From contig CAIIXF020000009.1 of NCBI GenBank assembly GCA_903813345.2, forward strand, positions 4,340,001 through 4,404,000: 64,000 nt of DNA. The letters run 5' to 3'. Each line of letters begins with the position of its first letter. Within the stretch, counting starts at the first letter, position 1. Under the pieces are notes generated by a model. It had not been told where the DNA came from, did no database searches, and was given only the letters and a program-made list of their open reading frames with translations. Positions 48,500-59,930 of the stretch are shown here, in pieces. The DNA comes from Owenia fusiformis. Taxonomy: Eukaryota > Annelida > Polychaeta > Sabellida > Oweniidae. The translations under genes were made by a program, and so were the position numbers.

Positions 48500-48757
48500 T
48501 ACCAATCTGTATGGATACTGAGATTGTCCTCGTTGATCATCTCCGTCGCAATACAGAAAATATTGGTACGGAGTGGACAATCTTAGTAGCAATACAGAGG
48601 ATCACACGATAAAAACGTTATTGAATGATTTGAAGTGCAATACAGGATATATTCTGTCTCGATATTCTGTATTGGCACTCGACTTCGTCTCGTTCCAATA
48701 CGGAATTTCTCAAACAGAATATATCCTGTATTGCATTTCGAATCATTCAATAACTTA
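48500..48757. repeat. Nested hairpins with 41-nt arms
   Basis: GTTATTGAATGATTTGAAGT at 48617 begins a 41-nt arm that pairs with 48714-48754 with two mismatches. A second inner pair (TTCTGTATTGG / CCAATACGGAA) continues the stem. Just left, GAGATTGTCC / GGACAATCTT and ACCAAT / ATTGGT form another, looser hairpin. The phrase GCAATACAG recurs at 48548, 48590 and 48637. Confidence 0.75.
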
Positions 48758-49210
48758 TAGTATTTACAGATGTATTGAAGCAAGCGATAACGATAAAATT
48801 AATGTTACGTCCTGTATAAATTCAAACGAACCACGGTCAACATCTGAATAAATGTAATATTATTCTTTATTACAGAACAATCGAACTTGCATATTCAGTG
48901 GTACCAGCCATCCTTTGAGATTACACATTATTTCATTTAAATCAAATCGAAACTATAGTTTATAAAGTTCGCATATGTTACTTTCGATTGTTTCATTGCA
49001 CAAACATATTTGTCGACATATTTATAGATGGCATGTCGGAACAAAAAATGTTTTACCTGCTTTTGTTGCATGAGAAATCGTTTAACATCATTCTTCTTTA
49101 AACATTAACTAACATTACATGCAAATACTTGCAAACACTTAATTAAAGAAACATTTCTATACTTATGATTGTAAATCGAGAAATGAATCGATAGTGCTGT
49201 CATGTAGGTC

Positions 49211-49270
49211 TTGGTATAGTCAATACAATATATTGACCATAGTCAATACAATATATTGACTATTGACTAT
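49211..49270. repeat. Tandem duplicated palindrome
   Basis: ATAGTCAATACAATATATTGAC occurs twice in a row in slightly shortened form, each copy being nearly self-complementary, followed by TATTGACTAT. This is about 60 bp of cruciform-prone sequence. Confidence 0.75.
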
Positions 49271-49730
49271 ATGTTAAGACATGGCATTTACTTAACACCT
49301 TCACCTATTTCGAGTTTTGTCCTTGATATAAGCACAGTTTATCATTGATCTTTAAGTTTAATTTTGAACTCGTTTTTGAAGATGCCCTATGTAGCAGACG
49401 GAATGGGAAGACATCGTGTTTAATTACAAATGAGACCACGTAATCATTGAGAGGTGCTTCGTTACAATGTCAGAGATTAAATGTTTGGTAAATAACATAG
49501 ATGGTATACATGTAAGTGGACTGTTTAGCACATCCTATTATTTGGATAACACGGTAATATCATTCTAATAAAACGTAAATTCCTTTACTTTATCAAACCA
49601 TTTTCAACATTACCTTAAACATGCATTTACACAAGTATTAATTAGTTTTTGAAGTATAATATACTTTTAGTAAATGAATATATCCATTGGTACACGCAGT
49701 CTTTTCAGGCCCGAAGCACATTCACAAGAA

Positions 49731-51860
49731 TTACACTGTGGCGTTTAATTTTCCACTCGCTCTCAGCTGATCATATCGCTCAACTTCTCGAAAATATGGC
49801 ACAAGATGTTCTGGAAGAAAGTCTGGAATGTTACTCTCTTCTTGTTTCTTTTCCTTTTTGGGAGGGTTCAATTCAAGCTCTATTTCTTGAAGTACGTCAA
49901 ACCGCCGTAGTTTTTCCAAAGCTGTTTTTAGATTGTCAAGTGTTGCCCTGGTGTGGAGCCTTCGCCATCTATGGATCATTCTTAAAGCTCTTTTGGGTTC
50001 AGACTCTCGCGAGATTTCCTCCGATACATCTCGAATGTCTCGTTCAATGTTTTCACAGCCTCGTTCTGGGTAATACGGTAATGTTCGATAAAGCTTTGAC
50101 CAATCGCTATCAATGAATTGAGACGTCACGCTGCAAGCTCGCTCGAAGGGATCTAAAACGGAAAAATAGAATCAAAATGACATTCGTCGAAACTTAGTGA
50201 GTACAATACATAATATAAGAAAGTAGGAATTCTCCAAGGCAAACATGACCCCCTCATTAAGTCAAGGCAACCAGAAGGGTCAATAGAATAGTATTTTAAA
50301 CTTGTTTTCATGAAATCTTAATGCAGATCTTTAGTTACAATAGGTCGAAAATTAAGTTTTATGACTTTATAATTAATTTTTAGATTACCGAACATGGACA
50401 AGCTTCACCAAGTGAATAGGTACTGAAGAGTCCAGAATTTACACCCGTGATGTATAATAATTCACAAAATCACATTTACCTTCTTTGCTCATGTTTCCTG
50501 GAAGTCTTTCAAAATTTAAAGCAACTGGAAGGCCGTGGAATATTTTTTCAAGTGCATCTGGGCTTGATTTGTAGAGATGTATTTGACGGGCAATTGTCAT
50601 ATTTGACAAACAATTGCTATATTCAGTCTCAGCGTGGCCTAATAGTTCCTGTACTCTCTTCATCTCCTGCTTAACACTTCCAAAGTTCAGAACTGTATTT
50701 TCTAAGTCCTCTTTCTTACGTTCTATCCATTCAAGTTTTAGTTTCACTCCCGCTAGTTTCCGCCTGGCTTGTGGCATCTTCCCCCTGAGACTTTTGAGTT
50801 CTTCGCCTAAGACGGCATATGCTTCAATGAGAGCTTCTTGGTGCTCCTCGCCTTCAGCTGCGGTGATATTTTTTCGGAGATTGTCCCTTCTAAATCCTTT
50901 GACTTCAATGTCAACTTTGATTGTATTGTTTTCAGTCATGAGAAGTTCTTCATCACATATTAATTGATTTTCGCGATCTTTGAGATTGTCAAGGTCCTCA
51001 GACATAACCACACTCTCCATTTCCATCGTGGACAATCTGTATGCAAGCTGATATGACTTATTTTGAATCTCTAGAAATCGTTTCAGTTTCTTTTCTTTTG
51101 ACGCTTCGAGCTCAATGATATCATTCTTCACAAAAGATGCGTATTGTTCATCTGCTTGAATCCATTCTAGCATCTCATTGCAAGCATTCCGTATGCTTTC
51201 ACACGCTTCGGGAAACATAAACAGAAATGGGATTTTGAAAACCTCACATTTTCTCGAGATTTCCCGGACAGGGTAACAGAAATCTTCCAAGTCACAATCA
51301 AGTCCAGTCTCTTTGAATATGACTGGCAATTGGACGATGTGTTGTAACCATTGTCTGATGTTTTCACTGAGACGCTGTCGTTTACACTCATACTCATACC
51401 CCGTGTCGAACCTTGGTTCTAAATGTATGTCGTAATAACTAAGACAGTAAGTCTGGAGGTATTTCATAATTTTATGTAGATCTTCGGTGAGGTCACCAAA
51501 TCTATTTGGAATATAACTTTTGATTTTATCGTAGCAGTCGGTTAATGCTTCAAGGTTGTTTTTGTCCATTATGAAATGTGTAAACGGGTCATTCGCCATC
51601 GAGATTATTTTATCCAATTGTTTTGCGCATCTTAGATTCGGCGCATGCGCGATTTCACGTGCTTCCTCCAATGGCCCTGCCCATTTCTTCACTTCGTGAT
51701 AGACTGTTTTTCCTTTACCGTAAAATGAAATTTCCAGAGCGCTCAACTTTTTCAGCGCTTCTTTCACAGACTGTTTAAGAAAAGAATGGACCGTTTGCAG
51801 ATTTGGTGGACATTTTTTAGACATCCGGTCAATGTCGTGTTTTCTGCTTAATACTGGCAT
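49731..51860 (-). CDS. Coiled-coil protein with C-terminal death domain, two coding exons, 600 aa
   Basis: Exon 1 is 51860-50480 and exon 2 is 50152-49731, joined GT-AG at phase 1 (G|AT gives Asp461). In-frame stops precede the chosen Met, and the same exon probably starts at 51979 as 5' UTR. Residues 1-250 are a helical region with no family I recognise. About 260-430 is rich in heptad-like Leu and charged residues (EELKSLRGKMPQARRKLAGV), typical of a coiled coil. Residues 473-553 read as a death domain: DWSKLYRTLP, then spaced Ile/Val helices, ALRMIHRWRRLHTRATLDNL and LEKLRRFDVLQEIE, with the usual W..L and W........T...L pattern. Death domains assemble apoptotic or innate-immune complexes by like-with-like contact, so a cytosolic adaptor role is likely but not shown. 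A basic KKEKKQEE tail segment follows. No enzyme motif was seen. Confidence 0.82.
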
Positions 51861-51931
51861 CGTTGTTTTCTCAACGATCGCCCTGAGTGCTGTTACAATG
51901 TGCTTTGATCATTTACAGTGTCGCTTGTTAA

Positions 51932-53806
51932 CACGTTAAGTCCTCACTTTCGTTGATCTGTGCTTCGTCTTGTACTGGATCTGAAAATCGATCAAAATTA
52001 CGTATTGTCTTTTTCTTTGTTTAGAAAGTAAAAAGTAATAAGTTTGTCGGTTAACATCGGTTTCAAAGATGTGCAAAGGGTTAATGTGGGATCAACCATA
52101 TTCTGGTTTACTTTAATTAACTCAAATTAGCTGATTGTTTCCGTTGTGCATTGTATTGTAACGGGAGCATTTTGCAATCAATCCAATGTTATAACACTTC
52201 GGTAATGTTATTTACATGTTAATATTGAGTCATTCAACAATGTATTGTGATTGATCTTGATGTGATGCCCGAAGGCTTGTGTTACTTTTGAGTTATTGTT
52301 TTTAGGATTTGACCTTTGTGATCAATGATCATTGCCGAGAGGTTGACTTGTCTGGTTACACAAACTGTCTTCTTTTGAATATTATGGGTACTGGGCCCTA
52401 AACGGGGAGGAATCAAAATGGCCGTCAGGAGGTGAGCTTTTCATACTCCTTTGTGGGGCAATTGATCATGAAGACACAAATAAGAAGTAAAACTATTTAG
52501 ATTATCGTGGACGAAAATAAAATTGGTGCACATTGTCTTCTAAACGTTAACAATTACAAACGTTTTGATTTTTTAGAGGTATACAAAAAAAATTGTTTAA
52601 TAATGTCGAAAATCTAAAAATGATCATGAAATAAAGAATATTGTTAATTACAAAATGTAATAGAGTTATTATTCCCGAACAGTCATTGAAAAATACGTTC
52701 AACAATATTTATTCATTAAACAATTAATGAAATCGGCAATCGGTGTTAAATTTCATTTTGATGGGGAACAGAATAATGCATGGAATGTAAATTTTGAAAC
52801 ATCTGCAAAACAGTTTCTTATATTCGTTAACGCATTTCATTGAATAATGTGAACATAAAAATCAAAGTTAAATTGTGATTTTTTCGAGAGATCTCAACTA
52901 CTTTTCGTTGTTACTCTACGTTTTAAATGCAAAAGAATGTTATGGTCCATTCAAATAAGATTTTAGTTAATTATAGACTTACCTTTTCATCCACATTGCC
53001 TGTTCATAGTGACATTGTTCTTTCCCATGAAATCATTAATATATCAAATATTCCTAATATCCCTTGGCTAGCACAAGAGAAGTTTTAATTGTTCTCTTGA
53101 TCCAATATGACTCCTAAATCAGACCAGGCTACATCAATTCATATCCATATTACCAAATTTAGATTTAGCTTCTGCAGTACATGAAAGTATGTGTATATGA
53201 TTAGATGTATTTTATCTTCACGACCTTATGACATCTAAAATAAAACAATCTCTAGTTATACGTGTTTTTATTAAGTTTATGTCTAACATAGATTTATATG
53301 TCTGACTATATTTTCAATGACTCGCATATGTTTGTTGTGGCAACCGATTTAACACTCGTTTAAAGAAGCCTTACACGACTAAGGAACCTTAAACAAATAC
53401 AAATATTTCTTTAGTCGATTCAATATTGTTTGTCGAGTCAGAGAACTGTTGTGTCGAAGTTTGCATTGGACCTTTGTACAACAATGAACTGCGTAAAATC
53501 TACATTAATTCCTTTGAAATACTAATAGTGAACAGTAGCAAACCTTGACTTGCGTCTTATTATGCGTTTTTGAGATTTGCGTTGTTGAGGTAGCACGATT
53601 TAATATAAGATCACTTACAGTATGGTCTATATTGGATCTTTTTCTCTCTGGGGAGGGGATATTTGAGGTAATTTTGTCATTGGATGTCGATGGGTCAAAT
53701 TATAAAATGCGGCTAAAATAACTGGTATGTCTGCTGTGTTTTCAATACAGTATAATACATGACTGTACAGCTTTTACCTGGATCAATGTGGTCCTGTGGC
53801 TCTGAT
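51932..53806 (-). CDS. Possible last two exons of an unrecognised gene (or 5' UTR exons of the death-domain gene)
   Basis: A 30-bp microexon (about 53806-53777: CATCAG acceptor, CCAG|GTAAAA donor) and an exon starting at 51979 (GATTTTCAG acceptor) keep phase 1 across the junction. Together they read GSEPQDHIDPDPVQDEAQIN and then ESEDLTC with a stop at about 51932. The acidic, ordered composition looks coding. However, the second exon runs on without interruption into the start of the death-domain gene. The alternative is that these are non-coding leader exons of that gene. Confidence 0.3.
52040..53770. other. Probable intron, no recognised content
   Basis: AT-rich sequence between the two weak exon candidates. 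No repeat or exon was recognised. Confidence 0.3.
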
Positions 53807-54865
53807 CCTGATGTCCGACCCAAAAATATCCAAAATTAATTAAAATATCCAAAATTATTCAAAAATTAATAACAAATAACTTGTGCCATCTATAATAGAT
53901 TTGGATACAATTCATGTTTTCTGTAAATATTGCTTTCAGAAACATATACTGCCTACGAGAAGGTGGATTAATTGCCTTTCAAAAACTCGAAATTTGAACG
54001 TACATGTACCTCTTTCGATTTGGAACTTGTTATGCTGCAACAAATTGTACCTTTCTTTGATCGTGCAAATAGTTCGTTAAAACAGTGGGGTATATGAGGA
54101 TAAGCATGAGCATCAATCCGCTTTTATAAAGAATTCGAAAACTTTAAAAATTATAAAGAATTCTCCGTGTCCTAAAACACTGGTACTGGACTCGATTGCA
54201 CTGAATCCGTTTCGGTAACAAGATGGCTACGGCTCTGTTTAGAAAGTTCGCTAAGAATTTTATTTTTCATTTGATTTCTCGTGATATAGCATAAATCATC
54301 CCAATCTCTTTTTTCTGGAAAACCAAGTGATTTCGCACGAAATAGTCAGTTGGATGAAAAAATCGTCCGTATAACTGCATTTTAATCTGTTAGGTTTACG
54401 GTAAGGTATTAAATCGATGATTCTCCTGTCTTATGATCTATTTGTTCGCAAATATGAAGATTTTCTTGCGGCGATTCTACAACTCGTGAAATAAGGGAAA
54501 AAGAAAATCGGACCTTCAAGGTTCCGATTTTCCGTTTCGGTAACTAGTTTGAAGAGTGCAGTACCGGGATAACATATACAAGGTTCATTTGGTTAAACGA
54601 AGAGTTAATGCATATACGGTGATTTATTACATAAATATTTATTTCATTATTCTTATTCCCATGTTCAACCATGTGTTCATATTGAAATAAGGACATAACA
54701 ATATATTAATATTGGATCCGCTCTGTTAACATTGGCTAACTGAAGCTAGCTTATAAAGTACATTTTCCCAATGAACATTTGATCATTAAACTTTATGATC
54801 ATTCTGTTTCAATATTCATCCTATAATATATTATTATTAATAGGACTCTTTTGGTTCTTAATACG

Positions 54866-55173
54866 GTGTTAGGATAGTTCACATAGTTTGTCACCATCGC
54901 TGTTTTTATTCTTAAATTCGGAAAATATGTGTTGGTGGGAGCTTCTCTGCTTTTCATTCGGGCAATTGCTGTTGACATCCGGGCAACTTAGACCAGCATC
55001 CGGGTAACGAAGGTCAAAATCCGGGTAACCGAGAGCATCATCCGGGTGGCAATGATAGCAATCAGAGCAGGTATTGCATGCGCACATATACATGTTCCAC
55101 CGGTTTTCAGTCCACATGCTGGATTGGAACAACACATGATCAGTCGATGTAGTTCGTGTATGACTGCCTGAAA
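54866..55173 (-). CDS. Possible terminal exon with 7-residue repeats over a 21-bp minisatellite
   Basis: After an ATTTCAG acceptor at about 55173 the minus strand stays open for about 100 codons. It includes a Cys-rich part (MYMCACNTCSDCYHC), then HPDDALG YPDFDLR YPDAGLS CPDVNSN CPNEKQR, five 7-residue units. The DNA carries five 21-bp copies of CATCCGGGTAACGAAGG-type sequence (54957-55060). Stop follows KLCELS. No family was recognised. A minisatellite that happens to be in frame is an equally good reading. Confidence 0.25.
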
Positions 55174-56579
55174 TCTGAAATATAACATTTAATAACCATG
55201 ATGATGAATAAAATACTCCAACCATTTAAATTTAACTTCATATCTATGGAATATGGACAGTCGCATATTGTATATTGTAAAAATTGTATATTTTTGGATT
55301 AATTATGAAAATTCGGTATTTATAGTGCATGCCTTCTCTTAAATTTGTGTGTGAAATGCTACCACATGTTAAGCAACAATACTTGATGAAATTCCATCAA
55401 CAGGTTTCTTTAAAGTTTATATTTTAACCCAATGCCCCCACCCTGTACAAGACATCATCGAATGGTTCCATTTTTCGTATCAGTGAAACGTACACAGCGT
55501 CGATGCTTTGAAACATCAGTTCAGTTCGTCTAAATGTCATTGCTTCCCAAGATATGCACATTCCACCTTGAATACCGATTACATATAAAGTGGCGATACC
55601 CAAGAAATCTACAAATTAATAAATTAATCATAAATTGAATTTAGTGATTTCGCTGTTTTTTATAGAAAAATGAGACAGTTTGTACCTGAACGTGCTGTTG
55701 TCCCCCAAAGAGTTGATATTCTTCCAGCCTTCTTTGGTCTTTGCAAAATACAGTTGTATGACAAAATGGCGTCTACTAGCAGAATTATTACCTCTTACAC
55801 ATGTTCCATAACAGTTTCTCTGGGTGTGTGGAGCGTATATTTGACATTATTTGTACGTGTTTTTGTAAGTAAAATATTGACTTAAACGCCAAATAATAGG
55901 AAACTAAATGCTGGTATTTACCAGATTCAAAAAGACGTCAACACAGTAGATTGAAATTGTATTTACATAACGCTTGGAGGAAGGTTTACCTAGCCGAATA
56001 TTTTACATTGAGTAAGTAATATAGTGTCATTCAGAACGAACAGCGTTTGAAGTTTCTGCGATTTGGAAGTAATCACAAGATTAACAGAGAGTTATGATCA
56101 ATGCATTTAATTTCCTGGTTGCAACAGGTTTATAATTAAACGAATGGTCTCAAAAGCATATTTGCCGATAAATAATATACAATTATTACTGATCGAGATA
56201 TATAATCGTTACATAGAGCTTGGTAGAGTAGATCTTTTATTGTTGGATTATTTTCAGTGCGGCAAAGAGAGCTAACATCAAGCAAATCATTGTTCCTACA
56301 GTATTGATGAAGAAAGAGATTGCCGCCCACCCCCGAGTTTAAAAATCTATAGATCCATCCCTCATATAATGTACATTGTACAATTTCTTATTACGCTAGC
56401 GCTCCTAATCATTATAGTTTTCGCAATGAAAAACAACAACACGATGGACTACCTTGACGCACTGACGACAATGCTGAATACGTAAACTGGTTAGAATAAT
56501 TCTTAACATAATGGCGCATTGCACAATTAATAAGGGCACAGGAACGCATCGAACGAACTGCTACGCAGGTGTATACTTT
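55174..56579. other. Gene-poor stretch between weak exon and scramblase gene
   Basis: No supported exon. The scramblase transcript, if it ends at the poly(A) signal at 56580, does not extend far into this stretch. Confidence 0.35.
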
Positions 56580-56585
56580 TTTATT
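56580..56585 (-). terminator. Poly(A) signal of the scramblase gene
   Basis: AATAAA on the minus strand, 62 nt past the stop codon, in an A-rich context. This is a normal position for a short 3' UTR. Confidence 0.6.
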
Positions 56586-56647
56586 TGCACTTAAATTAAT
56601 GGTATTCCTTTTGAGACTTCAGAATATATTTCTCTAATCATAAGCTC

Positions 56648-58123
56648 CTAATAAGATCCAAATGCTGATCGTTGTTCTAATCGTTGTTCTGCAGTAGGCC
56701 TGGTGGTAGAATCAATGAACTGAAGAAGGAAGACAAAGCTTATCATTATAGCTTTCATTTTAACATCAAGGTCCACTGGGAATGAAACCCTAAATGTATT
56801 TACACCCATGATGTATTCTTTTGGAGTATCCCAAATTTCTCTGAAGATCGTACCTATTTGATGAAGTCCATTCGGGGTTGTAATTTTCGTTTCGTAATTC
56901 CACACTTGACAACAAGCGGCGGACGAACACTTTGGCGGCCCATTGATATCAAATATTATTTGGTGGTTGTTATCTTTGATGTTGAACATGTAATTGTTCC
57001 AGCTCTTGTGTTGAACGATTGAACCAATAAGTTGTCCCGGTGGCGATTCTACTGTTATCTCGAGAGGAGTACCTGGACAGCAGCAACATTGGTAAAAATA
57101 CCACCCACCGCAATCTCTCAAGGTACTCTTGACATTTATCACATCTACGCCCATATTGTCTGTAATATGAATATCTAAACGTCTTTCAGAATATCTGACA
57201 TCATGACGAGGGTTTTGTTTTGCTAAGTATAACTCTTGACCGGCTGTATTTCTGATATGATATGGAGCTGATCTATCTTCGTCGTAATTATTATATGTTA
57301 TTTTAGGATCTTGAATCATATCTTGCTTCATGACAATCTGCTTTAATTGTGTAAGGTATTCAAGGCCCGGTGGGCATCCTGGAACACTCTCTGGTCGTGT
57401 CATCCATATAATTTGAGGTGGTGCCCTTGGTGCAATTGGCATACCTTGCTGTCCCGAAAAACCTATTCCATTGGGTAGTTGACCTGGTTGATATTGTATT
57501 GGACCAACATATTGTGCATGAGATGGTTTATATGGTTCTTGTAACGGTAAACCTGCTTGTGGACCATTTTCTTGCATAAGAGGCGGACCAGAAAGTGGAC
57601 CATGTTGTTTCTGTAAAGGCGGACTTGCGTGTGGACCATTTCCTTGCATAGGAGGTAGACCGGAGGGTGGACCATGTTGTTTTTGTAATTCCGGACTTGC
57701 GTATGAAGCACTTTCTTGCATAGGAGGCGTACCGGAAGGTGGAGCTTGTGGTTTATGTAATGGCAGACTTGCGTGTGGACCATTTGCTTGCATGGGAGGC
57801 GGACCGGACGGTGGACCATGTGGTTTATGTAATGCCGGATCAGCGCGTGGAGCACTTTCTTGTATAGGAGGTGGACCGGAAAATGGACCATTGGGTCTTT
57901 GTAATGGCGAACTTGCTCGTGGATCGTTTTCTCGCGTCGGAAGTAGCCCGGGGTGCTGATAATATCCTTGTACTGGAGGCGGATCGGCATTTGGACCATT
58001 TACTACACTGGATGTATGGTCATGTAGTTCATCTGACGTCCGAGTAATTCCTTGTGTGAAAGGTTGGCCTGATGGTGGCCCATAGTTATAGGAAAAGGGA
58101 GGTCCATTGTGCTGTGTTGACAT
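56648..58123 (-). CDS. PLSCR: Phospholipid scramblase, intronless, 491 aa, proline-rich repeat N-terminus
   Basis: A single uninterrupted frame; TAG lies two codons before the start Met. Residues 1-235 are Pro/Gly/Gln-rich. Residues 74-193 form five 24-residue tandem units (LQKQHGPPSGLPPMQGNGPH-type), with a sixth begun. The scramblase domain runs from about 238 (IIWMTRPESVPGCPPGLEYL) to 471. It includes CCCC at 346-349 (the palmitoylation cluster of the family), SPPGQLIG, and FPVDLDVKMKAIMISFVFLL, whose end is the inner-membrane helix. Human members, as known, move phospholipids between bilayer leaflets on Ca2+ influx and bind SH3 or WW partners through the Pro-rich part. In the Ca-binding loop (440-451) only the last Asp is kept: the positions of human D273 and D275 read Gly and Asn. 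Vertebrate paralogues have several coding introns; this copy has none, but an intact frame argues against a decayed retrocopy. Confidence 0.92.
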   Translation of the reverse strand: MSTQHNGPPFSYNYGPPSGQPFTQGITRTSDELHDHTSSVVNGPNADPPPVQGYYQHPGLLPTRENDPRASSPLQRPNGPFSGPPPIQESAPRADPALHKPHGPPSGPPPMQANGPHASLPLHKPQAPPSGTPPMQESASYASPELQKQHGPPSGLPPMQGNGPHASPPLQKQHGPLSGPPLMQENGPQAGLPLQEPYKPSHAQYVGPIQYQPGQLPNGIGFSGQQGMPIAPRAPPQIIWMTRPESVPGCPPGLEYLTQLKQIVMKQDMIQDPKITYNNYDEDRSAPYHIRNTAGQELYLAKQNPRHDVRYSERRLDIHITDNMGVDVINVKSTLRDCGGWYFYQCCCCPGTPLEITVESPPGQLIGSIVQHKSWNNYMFNIKDNNHQIIFDINGPPKCSSAACCQVWNYETKITTPNGLHQIGTIFREIWDTPKEYIMGVNTFRVSFPVDLDVKMKAIMISFVFLLQFIDSTTRPTAEQRLEQRSAFGSY

Positions 58124-58398
58124 ATTCTAATAACTATCGTAACATATATTTCGGAAGCTTCCCAAAGATATGTTTTTCCTTGGTCGTTTTTCCTTTCTGA
58201 CTGTTGCATAGGTCAGGTTGCTAGGATAAATGTAGAAAAAAGAGTATTGTAACGTCATCCATACCTCAAGAGTATTGTGACATAGTACTAGAACTTTTGT
58301 AATCGCAGTGTCATTCAATAAGTTTTCAAGTGTAGTTCGCATTTTAGTCCAACGTCTCTCACATGTTTTGTTCACCTCCGAAACAGTAAGGTGCCGTC
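58124..58398. other. 5' flank of the scramblase gene
   Basis: It should contain the leader and promoter. No clear TATA or initiator was seen. A plus-strand foldback (FB1 copy C) begins 275 bp upstream of the start codon. Confidence 0.35.
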
Positions 58399-59382
58399 GT
58401 ACTTAACAGGAAATGACAAAACAGGAAGTGACAAAACCATGCTGGATTTCAAACATTTATTGAACCTAGATAACAGCATTCTGGTTTGACCTCCAGTCAG
58501 TTTAACTAAGATTTTCGACATCTAGAAAGTCACTCGACTTTTGTGATTATGAGTCAAAGAAAGCATTCTTGAGTTTCAAATTGACTTCTGTGGTAGCTTG
58601 AAACCATCTTCTAATTTATTCCACTTACCTTTTATTGTTTCTCCAAATATATTCTTTGAAAATCGGATTTTAAGGGTGTTAATCAGGGCAATTCTGTGCC
58701 ATTTTAATCAAAAATATTGTTGCTAGCTAGAAACGAGCAATTGTGATCTTGTTGTTACCTAGGAACGAGCAACTGTGATGTCACGTCACACTCATGTTAA
58801 TTCTGGAATCACATGGCAGCCATTTTGAAAATTTCAAAAAAGTTCCCAATTAAAAAGGCTAAATGCTATTTACAAATTGGAAACTTTTGCAGAATCAACA
58901 AAGTGTTTGTGAAATAATTAGGATATGGTTTAAAAATTATGCACATGACAATATATGACTACTAAATGCAGGCAGGGACTTTTAATTGCCAAAACGTTGA
59001 GTGTCAAAAAGCATTGGTATCTACCTTAGTTCCACATATCATTTACATGACCAAGATCACAAGGGACATGGTCAAAATGACCCTAAACATGATGAAATAA
59101 CGTTTTTAGCCCTCTGAAATGTGACTGAAAATAGCTAAAAGTAGGAGCTTAGGAAAGGTCACTGAGCAGAATCGTTTTAATTTTTCAGAATATGTGCCCA
59201 ATAAATTGCTCTAAATGATACAATCTTTGAAATTTTAGAAAATTTCTGGAACAAAAATGGCGGTCACGAAAAAGAAAATAGATCGTTTTTCAATTCATTT
59301 TTTCAGTTTTTTCTTGTTCTATGAATGATATCAACTTTTCAAAGATTGTCTCATTTAGAGCAATATATTGGGCACATTTTGT
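58399..59382. mobile_element. Foldback element FB1, copy C (interrupted)
   Basis: TTAACAGGAAATGACAAAAC to TTGACCTCCAGTCAGTTTAA (58399-58505) matches copy A. About 520 bp of unrelated DNA (58511-59030) intervenes, and the arm resumes at CCACATATCATTTACATGAC. The central hairpin (ATTGCTCTAAATGATACAAT facing ATTGTCTCATTTAGAGCAAT) is present. The second arm stops at about 59382. Confidence 0.75.
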
Positions 59383-59570
59383 TTGTTTCCCTCATTGACA
59401 AAAGGACAGTCATCTATACATCAACCGATCAGAATATTTTTGAGGATCCGCCATCATAATTATTGTATGTTTGCAACAAATCGTCCTGATTAAGATTAAG
59501 TGCAAAACCTCTACGATATATTTGTCATTTCTGTTCAAAGAGTTTAAGGTGATATAAATCCGGTACGTTC

Positions 59571-59930
59571 AGACTTGCCAACCTCCCGTTTTTTACGGGA
59601 ATCTCCCGTAAATGTTTTGTTTTTCCGTAAAAATACCAAACTCTCGTACCGTTTTCTCCCGTAAAAACTCCCGTAAACTCCCGTACCGTATTTCTATTAA
59701 AATCTCCCGTAATTTTTTTTAAAAATATGGCCGTAAAATCTCCCGTATTTTTGCTGAAATCTACCGTATTCTGGTAAACCTCCAGTAAAACCTCCCATAT
59801 TCTTGGTATAACTCCCGTAAAATCTCCCGTTTTCTGGTATAACTCCCGTAAAATCTCCCGTATTCTTGATATAACTCCCGTAAAATCTCCGTTTTTTGCT
59901 GTCGAAATCTACCGTATTTAAAAGGAATTT
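59571..59930. repeat. ~31-bp minisatellite, left block
   Basis: Units of the type ACTCCCGTAAAATCTCCCGT repeat about ten times with drift. The start CAGACTTGCCAACCTCCCG looks like a hAT-type MITE end, and an early CTCCCGTTTTTTACGGGA hairpin supports this. The minus-strand frame of G-x-Y repeats at 59697-59999 is a by-product. Confidence 0.8.

Noticed and set aside
57463-57999. 178-codon protein on the minus strand
   Set aside because: It is a shifted-frame reading of the scramblase's tandem repeats.
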